A DNA stretch of 64,000 nt from Syngnathus acus (Eukaryota; Chordata; Actinopteri; Syngnathiformes; Syngnathidae), in contig NC_051108.1 of NCBI RefSeq assembly GCF_901709675.1, forward strand, positions 4,002,631-4,066,630. Reading direction: 5' to 3'. This document shows positions 1 through 13,700 of the stretch, piece after piece. A model generated the notes under the pieces. That model was not told where the DNA came from. It made no database searches and was given only the letters and a program-made list of their open reading frames with translations. A program made the translations under genes and the position numbers. Numbering within the stretch: the first letter of the stretch is position 1; each line of letters starts with the position of its first letter.

Positions 1-3000
1 CTTCTCTTGATTTTAACCCATCTTGGCCTATTTTCAAGGTGCCCTTGTCTGAAAGTCTGAACTGAGCGAAACTAAAAGGGGCTTAACGTGCATAAAAGAT
101 TAAAAAGCATTTTGGGCCACATGTTAGAGTTTCAACGGACTCACAGATATATCAGTGATGTTCCATTTATTTATTATCTTTCTGCGTGTTCACAATCGTC
201 GTCATGGTGATTTTTCTGGTCATTTTTAAACTAGGTTGGATGTATTTATTGTTAGCGTTGATTTCTCCTACTGCCCTTAAAGGCACCACAGCAAGTATTG
301 CGTTTGGGAAGAGGAACGCAAGGAAGTGAATGTAGAGGAGACGGCTCTGTATGTGAGGGAAGAATAAAAACACCCTTGAAAGACAAGACTTGCCCCTCGT
401 CGTGACTTGTAGGAGGCTAACGAAAATCCTGATTTGATGTTTAAAAGAGACATCTGATTGACAAATATGTTTGATGGCTATAACAGTAAAAGGTTGAGTT
501 ATTTTCATGAACAAATCACAGCGCAAGATGTTTGATAAAAGCATTTCTGCATCAGACAAGATGATTTTTTTTTTCTTATCTCCCTTTGACTGTCACGGTA
601 GCCAACCGAGTGGAATGAGGGGATTCACCCAATTAATTTACTGAAGCCTGTAATAAAAAGGCTGAAAAGCAAGCATCCAAGTGGTCAGCCTTGCAATTCA
701 TTTAATTAAGTAGAGTGCATATTGCGCTTCACATGAAACATGGAGCAGTTTTATGATTATGCCATGGATGACGGTGCTAAATGAAAGGATTGCTCCGACT
801 TTTGTCAGCAGACCTAATGCACATAGTCACAGATTAAAAAATCGAATGCCGCATGTGTCCGAAATATTTTATGCGGTCTAACTTCAAACATAAAATTAAC
901 AAATAACAAAATAAGTGGCTATGGTGGCCGGATGGACAGACTGCCCTGTCTTCGGCCAGCTCCCCAGTCCCACCTAAGGCCCAGGCCAGCTGTCAGACAT
1001 ATTAGCTCCAGTCTGTTCCAGGTCTGCTCTCGGGACTCTTCCTGGTTTGACATGCACAGAACACCTGGCCAGGGAGACATCTTGGTCATGTCCCAAGAAC
1101 CACATTTGGCAGGCAAAGACTCTTGACCTCCATCGTCAAACCAAAAGCACATTCTTCACATCCACATGTAGCCAGCAGCATGGATGGAGTAAGCAATTAC
1201 ATTATTTTCACATCTTTGGGGGGTTGGAAATATGACACATTCTGTGCTGAGCAAAAAAGCCTGTGAGTCAAAAGTTCCTTATTGGTACGGCATCAAAGAG
1301 AACACCTCGCCTGACGGAGAGCAGCACAGCTCCACCAGCAGATTACGCTCACATCTTTCAGAGTAAATCATCGAAATGGTGATATAACAGAGATTAGCGG
1401 GCAAAGTCCATTTTCTCTTCACATTCAAGCTACGCCTTTATCAACCCAGGAAATAATCGATTATTTTCTACTGCCATGTCCAATTTAAGTTAGCATCAAA
1501 GACCAGCTCAGCGTATGAAAGTGAGTTTGGTTGTATTTTTATGTTTTTATGTGCCAAACTAGAGGAAAAAATGGGTAGAATGCAGCTAAAGCTCAATGGT
1601 AAATAATCTCCCTACCTTGGAGGCTGAATTTGAATTCCAAGAGATAATCTAATCAAATTCACAGATGGTTTGACAATCCAAGACAAATGTCAAAAGTGCT
1701 CACGACAGCCAGAGCATCTGTGGAAAAAAAGACTCAACAAATAAGAAAACTAATGACTTTACAGATGGTTATTTTAAGTGGAGTTGGACTCTCAATTATC
1801 ATTTTATGTCAATCCAAATTTACATTTAAAACATCATGTAGATCAAAATTGATCCTACATAATTTATTTAATTTTCCATCTGTGGCTGAGTAAATTTGTT
1901 GAATTGAGAAAAGTTTATTTTTTTTATAAAGTAGTTGACTTTTGCAGCATGTTTGGTTGTTTCCAAAATTCAAAAGTTTTTGGGCATTCAATTGTGAAGG
2001 TTTCACTACACTGTCTTTTAAACATCTTTTAATAAGCAGATTTGCTCCAGTAATATTTTTTTTTGCAGAACAGGACAGCATTGCTAAGAAAAGATACTTT
2101 TACACTATTGACAATCTTTGTCAAGTAATTCCAGTTAAGGTCATTTTTGGGTAAATGTAAAATTAGAGTGAATTTAATCTGACTCATTCTTGTGATTTAA
2201 CAGTTTTTCTCCAAGGGGATGATTTGAATGACGAATATTTATTGAGCTTTGAGGCTAAAAGGAATAAGAGTTCACTCCCTGCTGGAATGACTTCAAGCCT
2301 CTGCAAATTAAATACATATGCAAATACCTCATCATGTCTCAGTTGATATCAATACTTATTTTTATATGGAATATTTGAACCTTAATATTTATTTTCTTAA
2401 ATATTTAAAAATGCATCTGATTTATCTACAATTGTATACTTATGTTTTATGTGAATAACAAAACTGGTTTGAAATATAAAATGTAGCCGCAAACATTATG
2501 ATATCACTTCTAATTGCTTTCAAACACAATCACAAAAAAAAGATAACCTCAACGGGGGGCATTTTTTAACACAAATGAACAATAAACTATTTCGGATGCG
2601 CAGAGGACATGAGAAGTGAGTTTTAATGAGAAACATTATTAGCATATCAAAGACTTTTTTTTTATTTAATGTGATCACTTAAAGCAATTCAGCGTGTACG
2701 TTCGGCATAATTATGTTGTTAGGATTAACAGACACGTAAAATTAAATCAGTGTCACGTTGACTGATGGTAATATTCCAAGAATTAGAGAAAAGGCAATAA
2801 AATATGTTATAATCCAACCCTGCTTTTATTACTCTCTATGGGCTCCCATTGTTTTCTTTGGAGATACTCAGTTTGGCAAACTTTACACCTAAATTAAAAA
2901 AGGCCTCATGCACAACGGGTGATGAGATTATGCCCATGTACATGATAATGGATTCAAGAGGTGGTGTGTTTGACATGCGCTCATGTGAAAGCAGTGGTCA

Positions 3001-3313
3001 TAGTGAGCCTTTGTTATTCCCTCACGTCTGTCATGGGGGGCTAGCCAGGGCTAAAGGAGGAAAAAGGTTCATTTCTCCCCCTTTCAAGTTTATCTCTTCA
3101 ACCGTATTGTGCCTCGAATCCATTCCCTTTCAAGTCGGTGGCCTCACTTTAGCTTCTTTTTGTGACAGTCTGTCATTGACAGATACAAAGAGATATGACA
3201 CATTATATTCCACACCTGAGGGAATTTTCCTGGAGGAACTCATTCAATTTCCACTATATATTTAACCACAAATGAAAGAAATTACAGAGAATGCTAAACA
3301 AAGAAAAACAAAT
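1..3313. other. AT-rich intergenic DNA, no gene seen
   Basis: No open frame here resembles a known protein, and none is flanked by convincing splice sites. The stretch is AT-rich with runs of T and A. Around 590-760 the sequence is more complex and carries several homeodomain-type cores (AATTAATTTA, TTTAATTAAG) and an ATGATTATG motif, the kind of composition seen in developmental enhancers. That is only a compositional impression. The 138-codon frame at 2849-3265 has no recognisable motif. Confidence 0.4.
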
Positions 3314-3681
3314 TACCGTATTTTCCGCACTGTAAGGCGCACCGGATTATAAGGCGCACCTTCAATGAATGGCCCATTTGAAAACTTTGTTCACATATAA
3401 GGCGCACCGGATTATAAGGCGCATAGAATAAATAACTCAACATTGCTCAAACGTTAATGCAATCACAATATAGTAACACTCGAAATAGTGAAAACAATAA
3501 CATTATATCAATAACTCAACGTTGCTCAAACGTTAATATCACACAACACACAAAATAAACACGTAAAACTTACTTTAATAAATTAGTCCTCATCCACGAA
3601 CCCATATTGGTCCATATAGTATAAGGCTTTTGAGAAAATTGGAGGTTTTTAGGTGCGCCTTATAGTGCGGAAAATACGGTA
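3314..3681. mobile_element. TA-flanked MITE, CGCACC family, internal type A
   Basis: The element begins ACCGTATTTTCCGCACTGTA and ends with the inverted copy TAGTGCGGAAAATACGGT, with TA at both edges. Just inside are repeats of ATAAGGCGCACC. The interior (about 3425-3620) is shared with the copy near 9.3 kb, including the motif ATAACTCAACATTGCTCAAA. There is no transposase frame, so it must have moved in trans. TA target duplication and short terminal repeats fit the Tc1/mariner/pogo superfamily, but I cannot fix the family from sequence alone. Confidence 0.8.
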
Positions 3682-6600
3682 TGCAGAATTCCATAGTAGT
3701 GGGTTTCAAATCCTCCCGTTTTTGTGGGTATAAATTAATTTGCTTGATTTGGGTCCAAATTAATTATTGTGCACACAAAACATTTGCTGTCAAAGCCCAC
3801 CTGAGGCGAGAACTGTCACCGAATGTTCTACCTGCATTCATATCCAATGAGGTAGAAACATGGAAACTATCGCAGCTTTCAAAAGAGAGAAAAAATGAAA
3901 GCGGGAGACAGCAAGGACGTTAATAATTAATTCGGCAGAGTTTTGGTCCTGTGAGGCTAGAGGGAAATTTGTTTGAAAGTGCTAATTAAAGAAAGGAGCA
4001 CACTTTAGTTTGGAAGGCATCAGTCTGCACAGGCATTTTGAAATCTCACTGACTCAATGGTGCTGGAAATGCCTTTGGGGAAACACAGTATGAACCACAG
4101 AGGCGGGAGCTAATGAGTCTCGCCAACCACTCCGACAAAGGTTCAACTGAAGCTTGCGGATGTTGCCAAGAGTATCAGAGCTTGTTTTGACGTACTTGTG
4201 GTCAGAGGTTTCGACATGAATGTCATGGCAATAATGGACTGGTACTTATCTGTGTTGTTCTTTATCAGCCGTGCATTGATTGTTGAATGGCATTCTTGAT
4301 TGGCAAATACAAGACGATGCAGTCGACACGGGATCAAAATAGAAAGCAGGATGGCAACTTTATGAGGCAACTGGATTAGGGCTGTAATCCCACTGTAATG
4401 TGTTTCACCAAGCAAAAATCGATTATCGTTGGTCCAAAACTAGCTGAATCGATAAACATCATTTGAAAGGATTTACATAGAAGGTGGCAACAGGTTCGCA
4501 GCATTTCCGAAAACTAGTTATTTTTTATGTTTTAATCGAAAAAAAATGGTTGGTAATATTTATATTATAAATATACAATAAATAATATATATTAAATATA
4601 TATAATTTAAATATTTATTATATATTATACATTTAAAATGTATTATATATAATAAAAAATATAAATATATAATATTAAGTAGAATAAATCTAAATATTTA
4701 TATTAATTTTATAGAAGAAGAAAAATAAGACATTTTAAATTTTGTGATATTAAATTAAGCATTATACAAGTGAATGTAAAGTAATGGACTGCCTTAAAGG
4801 GCGTGGCCTAATGGATGACATCAAGACCTTGGAGCAGGGGCGTGGTGGACATTGTGAATTTTGGAAGTTGCTTGTTTTCCAGGACGGTCAACCCCTCCAC
4901 CCCATCCACTGTCCTCAAAGAATAGTTTTCAGCATGTGACGGCCGCTCTCCACCCTTACCTTCTCCAACCGTCCACCTCTGCCCATTCCTTCCGTAGACG
5001 ATAACGTTTCATCCACCGTCGTGCCAAAACCGATTTGCTGTCAATTGTTTCTCCAATCAAAAAAGAATAAAATCTCCTGTCAAGATTGTAATCGGATTCC
5101 CATCAATGAAACTCTTAATGAGCAAATGAGTACTCTGCGTCTTTCCAACATTCGGCTCTCAACTGGAATAATAATAAAGCCAAGAATGGTCGCAAGGTGT
5201 CTCATACAGTATTCCACGTCTGTCCCATAAGAGATAGCAATCGAAGCACGGAGGAGAGATATCGCCTTTGTAGTGGCACATCGTCAATGAGGCGAAATCC
5301 AATCTTTCTCCTCCGCTCTTCATTTCTCTCAGCTGGGGACAGATAGAACTGATGTATCGCACGCAGAAAGCTTCACTAACTTTACTTGCGGAATATGCGG
5401 CGAGCGTAGCCGCATGAGTTGAAAGTGAGCGTATCACTCACTATCTCATAACCAAGAGGATAACTGACATAACTCGTGGCGATGATTCAAGCAGATTAGA
5501 CGCAGAGATTGTTTTATTGATCTCGGTGCTTCCGTCACATCCGATAAGATCGCTAATTCGAAAAGGGCCCCATTACGAGACGTAACCTTGCAAAAAAGGC
5601 ACACTCAGCATGTTACTCACGGCCCATTAAGCTGTTGGTATTTTTAATTTGGATTCAATTTCTCTTATTTTATAATTTGAACGTGTTATGTTCGAAACTG
5701 GTTGCAAATAGTTTGCCGGACAAATGATAAAATCAGCTTCTTCATATTAATTTCTTAGTTCTGACTCTTTTAATTTATAAAACTTAATTATATTAGGTTT
5801 GGTCGATAATTATTGATTACCTAGAAATTTGTTTTTAGCTGGTCAGTATTTGCAAGATTCAGCAATTGGAGGACTGATTCTCCGTGAACGTTTGGGGAGG
5901 GGTTACCCTCGCTCCCTCGTATATTTATAAAAATTGAGTAGTTAGAAAAATCTATTTTGGTTCTTCGTGGAAGAAGGCAGTTCCTGCTGAAAAGAGCTTT
6001 TTCGATGAAATTCTCATTTCACTAGAATGAACAAAGAAAACTATTTCATTTGCGGTAATGATGGCGTAGTCCTCAAGACATGCCTGCCATCAAACAATGC
6101 TGAGTAGTCACACAATGATAATAACACAAATGCCACTCGCCTGAAACTATGGAGACGAACAGTTAATGTTCCCGGGCGCTCTCTTAACAATCGACACCCA
6201 AGCTCATTAGGATGCATGCTCGCTCTCGGCTTCTTCTCGCCATCGGTCCCACTTCATCAGTTAAACAGCGAGTTTCTAACCCTGGCTTTGTTTGGTTAGA
6301 GCGTCCGTGTCTGATAAGAGCCCCCTGATATGGCCGACATCATTAATCACCAGCACTGTGGGAGGACACGCTCGGCAGGTTGAGAGAAACTGTTCCACCA
6401 CTTCTCCCTGTGGATCCTTTTAACGGTACCATGCTCCTAATTAATAGAGCTGGCCCTTTCTCGGCGCAGATAGAAGTTGTAATGCATGCAGAGCGAGAGG
6501 TAAATAATGGCGAGCAGAAGAGGAATTTGGAATTACTCTTGTCAGTCAACGTGAAGCAGAAAGAAATAGACGTGGAGTAATTCAAGGCAAAGGTTAAAGA

Positions 6601-6836
6601 TGACGACGGGGAAAGGAGGAGAAGAGTACAGTGGATAGAAAACTGATATTCCCATAGTGCTTGATAGGTGTAACCCCAAATGTCAGCGCCATCTATAAAG
6701 CCACCTTGTTGGTGATCATTTTTCATCTTTCCATTAGGTGCCCGCGGGGCTAGTAAAATGACTAGATGAGATGAAACATGGACCCCAAGACACACGCTGC
6801 TCATAGACACTGCTGCACTACAAACATTCAGAGTCC
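3682..6836. other. Intergenic DNA with candidate regulatory blocks
   Basis: No gene is recognised. About 4545-4720 is nearly pure A/T. Two blocks are more complex: 3890-4140 and 6150-6620, the second listed separately. The 155-codon minus-strand frame at 6343-6810 coincides with the second block but has no known domain. Confidence 0.4.
6150..6620. promoter_or_regulatory. Candidate conserved enhancer block (inferred)
   Basis: This stretch is clearly richer in G+C and less repetitive than its surroundings. It carries clustered factor-type motifs: CATTAATCAC, CTAATTAATAG and GGAATTACTC (homeodomain-like), CTGATAAGAG (GATA-like), and AGGCAAAGGTTAAAG (nuclear-receptor-like). No splice-flanked coding exon fits it. 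The role is inferred from composition only; alignment to other fish genomes would decide it. Confidence 0.25.
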
Positions 6837-6901
6837 ATAATAATAATAATAAGTATATTTATTATTATTATTATTTTTATTTTTTTTATTATTATTATTA
6901 C
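6837..6901. repeat. (TAA)n/(TTA)n microsatellite, inverted halves
   Basis: A run of TAA units is followed by TTA units on the same strand, so the two halves could pair into a hairpin. Several T-rich interruptions break it. Confidence 0.85.
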
Positions 6902-6966
6902 TACGCTACAGTTCTAAAAGCTTAATGGTTTTTTAAAAATGTGTTTCTTTTTCAAAAAAAGCACTA

Positions 6967-7190
6967 CTTATTTTTGTGACAATACTGTTGTATTCAAAAC
7001 AAAATGACCTTTTCCCAAGTGTTTTTGTTTTTCCTATTTATTATTATATTATATTATACAATACATATTTTTGTGACAATATTGTCGTATTCAAAACAAA
7101 ATGACCTTTTCCCAAGTGTTTTTGTTTTTCCTATATATTATATTATATTTATATTATATTATTATACTGTATTATATATTATATTATAAT
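6967..7190. repeat. 97-bp tandem duplication with AT tail
   Basis: The phrase TTTTTGTGACAATA, followed by CAAAATGACCTTTTCCCAAG, appears twice, 97 bases apart (copies about 6967-7063 and 7064-7160). It ends in a TATTA-rich tract. The copies differ by a few bases, so the duplication is fairly recent. The 61-codon frame across it is a product of the repeat. Confidence 0.8.
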
Positions 7191-9327
7191 TCCTTGGCTC
7201 TGTACTCGTTACTTTGAAGGAGCGTGTCTTTTTTGCATTCACTTTCATTTTCCTAAATCCAATACATGCCATTTAATCAGTATATACTATGCTCATAATG
7301 GAATGCTTTGGAGGTACCAATACGAATAGCCAATCAGAAAAGGTTTTTTTATCGCACTTCATTTGAACACAAAGTGAAACACAAAGGGTACAACACTTCC
7401 ACAATGTCGTTCCCAGTAGGATGGATGTGTCAAAGTGCTAAAATGCCAGTGTAGATCTCTTAATGATCACCCTGATCAGTTGTGTTTCATTCAGAGTGCT
7501 CCCTTCAGGTGCAGGAACAAATTGACCCAGCGAGAAGTGCATTTTACGGGTAACATTTGACGCTTAACAACCCTAATTACCAACTGTGAAAGTTCACCTT
7601 CTCAAGCCTTTCAATTAAAAGAACCCGGCACTCTTGGGGGTGATGAAAACGGTTGAGCGAATAACATGGTCAGCGACTATACTGTATGTGTGTGTGGTAC
7701 ATCAGAAGAGCTAATGATGAAATGTTCTGTTGCTACGCTCACTGAGAAAAAACAGGCAGCAGGATGCTTGACACCCGAAACCTCTGTACTGGGTCTCGCC
7801 ATGGGAGGGCAACGCATCGACTGTGACTAATTAAGTGTTTGAGTGCTTTTCTGCCCTGTGGTTTCGAAGAATTTACTACGTAATAATCCTCTTAGACTTA
7901 ACTGTATTCATATTGTTTTAATCCAAACATCAGATATGATAAAACGATAAGAACGCAGCATTGATATGAACATCGGGATTGATGCCGGCTGCAATATTCA
8001 TGTTTCCTGTTTCGTTATTGGTCTTGTCCTTTGCAATCTTCTTGTTGTTTATTCGTCTAGTACATTGTTTACTTTTTGTACTCGGCATGCTGTTAATGTT
8101 CCAACTAGTGTGCTTATATGGAAATAAAAAACAAATATACATATAAAAAATAAAAACCAAATATACTGGACCGTATCAGAAAATTTGAATATTGTGATAA
8201 AGTTCTTTATTTTAAATTTTTAATTTTACATTTATTTATTTATTTTGGGCAGTTTCAGTCCTTCATAATATTCTGTGTTCCTGCCTGCTAGTTTGTTAGT
8301 TTTCTCTCTGCCCACAGTTTTGCCTGGTTAATTGGTGGGCGGAGACTATGAGTTGCACCTGTCTTGCAGTTAAGCGTGGGTGGTATTTAAGTGCAGCTCC
8401 AGGGAAAGGAAGTTGCAAAGAATGTGAAAATGAGATTAAAAGGAAGGTGGCACAAGCAGTCGGCGGCCGAATGGGGTAAGGTGGTTTTATCGACTGGGTT
8501 TAACAACATACTAGTTAGAATGGTGATAACTGTGAACAAGAAGAAACAGTACAGCATTTTATGAAGCAATGTAAGACATGCGAGAGAAAATGTATCAAAG
8601 TAAAAGCCACTATTATCCAAAAAGCAACAATTATTGATGTGGTCCTGCACAAAATGTTGACTTTTATTATTAATCTTGATCTGAATGAAACCAATTTTTC
8701 TTCTGCTGGTCGACAGCACAGTAAGCGCAGAAGATTACCCCAAAATGAAAATTGTGTCAATTTTATATTTGACAACTTAATATAGATTTTGCAAATCCGG
8801 ACCGTCATTATCAATTGGATTACAAACAAGCAGCATGAAAGGAAGCAGGATGGATGGTAGTGTGAAGAAAGCAATATCGATCCATATGCATTGTCTCGTT
8901 AATTTTGCTGGAGGTGTGGATTCCTTTTGATCGATATCTAGTGAATGCATCTTTATTCTTCTGTGTAACCTATTACTGTAGGTGAAATTCCAGGCCGGCT
9001 GTACAATTAGAGTTCTGGAACAGGCAAGGCCGATCGATAGAATAGATGCACGATCTGTGCGGCAGGAAGCAATAAGTAGTCAAAGGCACAGGGGCATATT
9101 CTTCCATGGCTAAAGGGTAATCTGGGTGAGTGACTTCCCCTTAGTCAACGGCAAGCATGATTCCCCAAAGCCCGGCTTTAATAAAAGGAACGGGTCTCTG
9201 AAGACTGGACTCAATATGGTTACCAGATCCAAGGTCATTTTCATTTAACTGATCCTATTTTAAAGGTAACTGCTGGTGAATTTGACTGTTCAATAGCACT
9301 GTAATTTGCAAAAAGGCACTTTACATT
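7191..9327. other. Intergenic DNA, no gene seen
   Basis: No coding exon is recognised. About 8165-8225 carries AAAATTTGAATATTGTGA followed by A/T, a pattern often seen in dispersed fish repeats. About 8240-8420 is a T/C-rich block resembling those near 18.5 and 37.7 kb and may be an old repeat. About 8990-9250 is complex, non-repetitive DNA that could be regulatory. Confidence 0.35.
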
Positions 9328-9641
9328 CCCGTATTTTCCGCACTATAAAGCGCACCGGATTATAAAGCGCATAGAATAAATAACTCAATGTTGCTCAAAC
9401 GTTAATGCGATCACAATATAGTAACACTCGACATAGTGAAAACAATATATCAATAACTCAACGTTGCCCAAACGTTAATATCACACAACATAAAATAAAC
9501 ACGTAAAGCTTGCTTTAATAAATTAGTCCTCATCCACGAATCCATATTGGTCCATATACGTATAAGGCGTGCTGGATTATAAGGCGCATTTAAGAAAATT
9601 GGAGGTTTTTAGGTGCGCCTTATAGTGCAGAAAATACAGTA
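9328..9641. mobile_element. TA-flanked MITE, CGCACC family, internal type A
   Basis: The left end CCGTATTTTCCGCACTATAA pairs with the right end TTATAGTGCAGAAAATACAG. The interior matches the 3.3-kb copy over the AATAACTCAA, CGTTAAT and ATTAGTCCTCATCCACGAA segments, but lacks the first inner repeat. The left TA is mutated to CC, so this copy has drifted. Confidence 0.78.
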
Positions 9642-10576
9642 AATTTGAGAGGACGCATAAAATAGAAATGAGAAAATAAGATGGAATTAATTTAAAGGTG
9701 AGTGAAGTTTAGGGTGCAGTGATAAATATGAATTATTTGTCACAAACCTGTTTCCAGTGAAAAGCACTTGGAAGAGGAACAAGTAAAGAAATTATGGCAG
9801 CAAACCTCAAGCTTGCCGGTAGTTATTTCCAGATATGTGGAGCATAAAAAGTTAAAAGGAAGCAAGTTTTGTTTTGACGCCTTCTACAGAAAGATAACCT
9901 GCCCCAGATGATCTGTGGAATTTTCATAATCAAAATCAGATCACGAGTGTGTTTTGGGCTGGAACCACAGCAGCGCTAACTAAAAGAATTTGTCAAGATG
10001 CAAAATGCTACTGTAGAAAGGGCAAGACATTCTACTTTATTTTTGTATTTTTTAAGGAACCGACATCATCAAGCAGTCTCAGCTCTTTAAATCGGAAAAT
10101 AAAATTCTTAAAGGCACCAGAAATCCCCGTTTAGTTAGATGACTAGTATTTTGTGTCTAATGCAGCAATTAGATCCGATAATTCTAGGAAGGAACGTGTA
10201 AATTGCTGCAGTCTGTATTTATGTGCATGTCATTCAAGTCTTAAACAAATACACTTTCTATGCTGTGTTTTGATTAGTCGTCTTGACTGTGGAACAGCCA
10301 CACTTGTACACTTCCAACATTGTCATCAGTTGCTGGAAAAGCTGCTGGCTCTATTTTTTGACTTGATGGTTGCTTTAAAAGTTTCCAGCACTTGCCTAGT
10401 AGAAGTTATGATTGTTTGCAGGATTTCATCTTTTTCTAAGCCCGTAAAGAAAATGTCAAGGTAACAGTGCTCCATATGTATTATTGATTTTATTTTTACA
10501 TTTTCATATTTTCATAAACCCGTAAAGGAAACGTCAAGGTAACTGAGATACTCCTTATATATTATTGATTTTATTA
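9642..10576. other. Intergenic DNA, no gene seen
   Basis: No recognisable gene. The phrase CCCGTAAAG(A/G)AAA(C/T)GTCAAGGTAAC occurs twice (about 10440 and 10518), showing a roughly 78-base local duplication just before the microsatellite. Confidence 0.4.
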
Positions 10577-10682
10577 TTTATATATATATATATATATACG
10601 TGTATATATATATATATATATATACGTATATATATATATATATATATATATATACGTATATATATATATATATATATATAGT

Positions 10683-10713
<31 letters not shown>

Positions 10714-10720
10714 GTAAAAT

Positions 10721-10778
<58 letters not shown>

Positions 10779-10780
10779 TA
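10577..10780. repeat. (TA)n then (GA)n microsatellite
   Basis: About 155 bases of TA units, broken by ACGT and by two copies of GTAAAATTA, run into about 44 bases of GA units (10733-10776). Open frames on both strands here only translate the repeat. Long TA runs can extrude cruciforms, and GA runs can form triplexes. Confidence 0.95.
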
Positions 10781-13700
10781 TAAAGAAATTATAGAAATTA
10801 TAAATATATAAATTATATATAAATATAAGAAATAAATTATAGAAATAATATATATATATATAAATAATCAGCATCCAACCAGCCACAATTCTACTACAAT
10901 GCATGCCATCATCACTCAATATGATTTAAGGTCAATTTACTCAGTTCTGAGAGAAAGCACTATGCCGATGAGCGCGACTTCACTGTCGTCCCTCATGGCC
11001 TTGATTATCATAATAATGACGATTGTAATAGAATAGCATAATCATTGGAATTTGGAAAAAAACAATGTCATGAGAGGTGATTAAGGTAATGGCTTCTTCA
11101 TGGTTTGCTGAGCAGTGATGTAAATGTTTCCATGTCATCAGTATATTTCTGTGCTGAGTAGTGTTGACAAAACTGCAGTTCCCGTTGACATACATATGTG
11201 TGCAGCTGAAATCTTCCCGGGTATATATTCATATCAGCTGTTAGCATATTGCGCTGTCCTTTTCTGACAGTTTAGTTTGCAAGTAAATGGGATGACTATA
11301 AATCACTAATAAATAACACGGGCAAAACTAAGATTATGTTTTTGAATAATGCCATCGCTATAAATCTCCCATGCTGCTGACTGTACGAGACAAAAACTGT
11401 TCATTCCGGGTTTGTAAATAATTTCCAATTCAGATTACGTTGACATTGATGGATTATATCATCATTCTGTGAAAATGCAAAACGTCTGGGGAACAATTTG
11501 ACATTACATAAATAGTTTGGTGCAATAAGTGTAAAATACGTTGTAGAAGTTTCCCCTCCACTTTGAGAAACGGAAGATAAACGTTGGTACGTCACAGAAT
11601 AGTTGTGCATCCCGCTGCCTTTAAAAAGACGATTAGTCATTGTGAGGCTTTTTTTTTTTTGTTCTCTGTGAATGTGCTCTTACTGCAGGACAATGATGAC
11701 TGTTGGTCATTTGTATATGGATTTCACTGCTACGTTTGAGAAGTTGCAGCTCTCAAGTATCCACTGCAGCATGAAAAGCAATAAATGGCAGCGCTCACTG
11801 TTAAAGTCCACTTACGACCTGTGGGCTTGGTGCTTTATATGTAAATGAGAGTACCTTGGAACTAGTATATTCACTATGCACACGCACGAATTCTTAGTTC
11901 TTCCTCACGCACACATCATAACATGCATGGAATCATACAATGTCGGAGTGTCGTGCAGATCAAAACAAAGAACTCAATTCGAAGCCATTATGATGGCTGC
12001 ACGTTGCTACATTATTCAAATGTGATCCCTTTTGTTTCTCTTTCTTTATCTCCACTCAACAATGACTCTCAAACAATTGCGTAAACACTCTCACTGCGAC
12101 TATCCGGCAACGGGTCATTTGAAAGTGCAAAGCTTTTCTTTGTTTGTGCTTGTTTATAGCAGCCTTTTTTGATTCTTACTTCCAATACTCGGATTTAAAG
12201 AAAGAACATTGACGTTGTTTCTTTGTAGCGGAGAGTTGAAGGTAGCTTTCTTTTGCCGGAGATAATGAAACTCCAGTAAATAGTAAAGTTACACTCTAGC
12301 TTTTTATGTCTCATTTCTTTCCTATTTATATATTTATTTTGTGTGCTTGCACAAAATAAAATAATCTGAAAATATTGTGTTTATATACATTTCTTTTTAA
12401 TTGTATTTATTTATATTTCATTTATGAATTAATTATCCTAGGTTTGTCATTTGGAGCCAAAAGTAAAACACTCATTTAGTTGAGCACTACGTGGAGGTCA
12501 TGCAATCCTCCAAAATGTTAAGGTGCAGGATGATGGTTTGGTATTTGAGTCTTTTAAGTATTTGACATGCTAACCATTCCACCTGAGTGGGATAATTGTA
12601 TAAATATAACAAATCATAACCGCACACTTAAGCCACACATTTTTTCCTGATTGTGGTATGTTAGATAATCAGGACGACTCCTCACAATTGCTTAGGGCGA
12701 CTAAACACCTTCACCACAAAGATCAAATGGCTTCATTCCTTTTCCACTGATACACTAAGAAGTAAACTTTAATGAAGCATTCTGATGCTAAAATAGTTTT
12801 TTAATAGAACCATTGGGTTGTTGTAATGATACACAGCTGCTCAGCATGTGTGGTAGTCTTTTCCAGCTTGCCAGAGACTCATTAAAAAATGTCTCCTTAT
12901 AACAAAATAATTGGGTCTGGAAAAAAGTATTCAGACACTGCAGGCGTACAATGGAATTCTTTGTAAAACGTTTGTGCCAGCTTGCATCAGGTCTTTAGGA
13001 ACTTACAGGAAACCTCAATCACAGAAAAAGGAAAGACGACTTTTTAACATCAAGTCAAAAAATTATGACCTGCTGATTGTTTTACACGCATAAAATAAAC
13101 CCATTTTAATTTAGTAGCATTGTAGCAAACAAGCTTTGATTTTTGTCCGATTAGCGAGGGATCATTTTTTACTCAGCCCAGTCAAAAAAAAGGTAGTGCA
13201 AAGAAAATGAAGAGCTTGAGTACACTGAGGAGACCGAAAAAACCAAATGGTAAATTATTTATGAGTCTTTTAGCGTATCCAATTGTAATGTATTCTATTA
13301 ATTACCATTTGAGCCATTACCTCTCTGCTTATCATATTTTGAACCAATCCTTATTTGCAAAGTAGTATGGATGAATTATTGATCATCTTTCTTTCGGGTA
13401 ATTATAATGACTGAAATGTTATTTTGGTGAGACACACCATTTACATAAATAAGCACCTGATCCAGGGCTAATCTAAAAGCTGTGTGTGTGTGTGCACGTG
13501 TGTGAGCCGTGTGGGACTGTGATTGGAAGAGCTTTAGACGGCAGTCTTTCAATTATTGAAGCTAAACAACACACTTCCATCACACTTACCATTCTGATCA
13601 TTAAAAACCTTATGGTGAAAAGTGCCCTAAGCAAAACAGAGGGCAGTGATTCACTCATAAATTTTACATTATCTCTCATGGGTTTTCTTTTTTAATTAAA

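Noticed and set aside
2849-3265. 138-codon plus-strand frame
   Set aside because: No recognisable motif, repeat or splice context; length alone is weak evidence in a 64-kb window.
10578-10919. 113-codon minus and 64-codon plus frames rich in Tyr/Ile
   Set aside because: They translate the TA and GA microsatellite; such repeats leave several frames open by chance.
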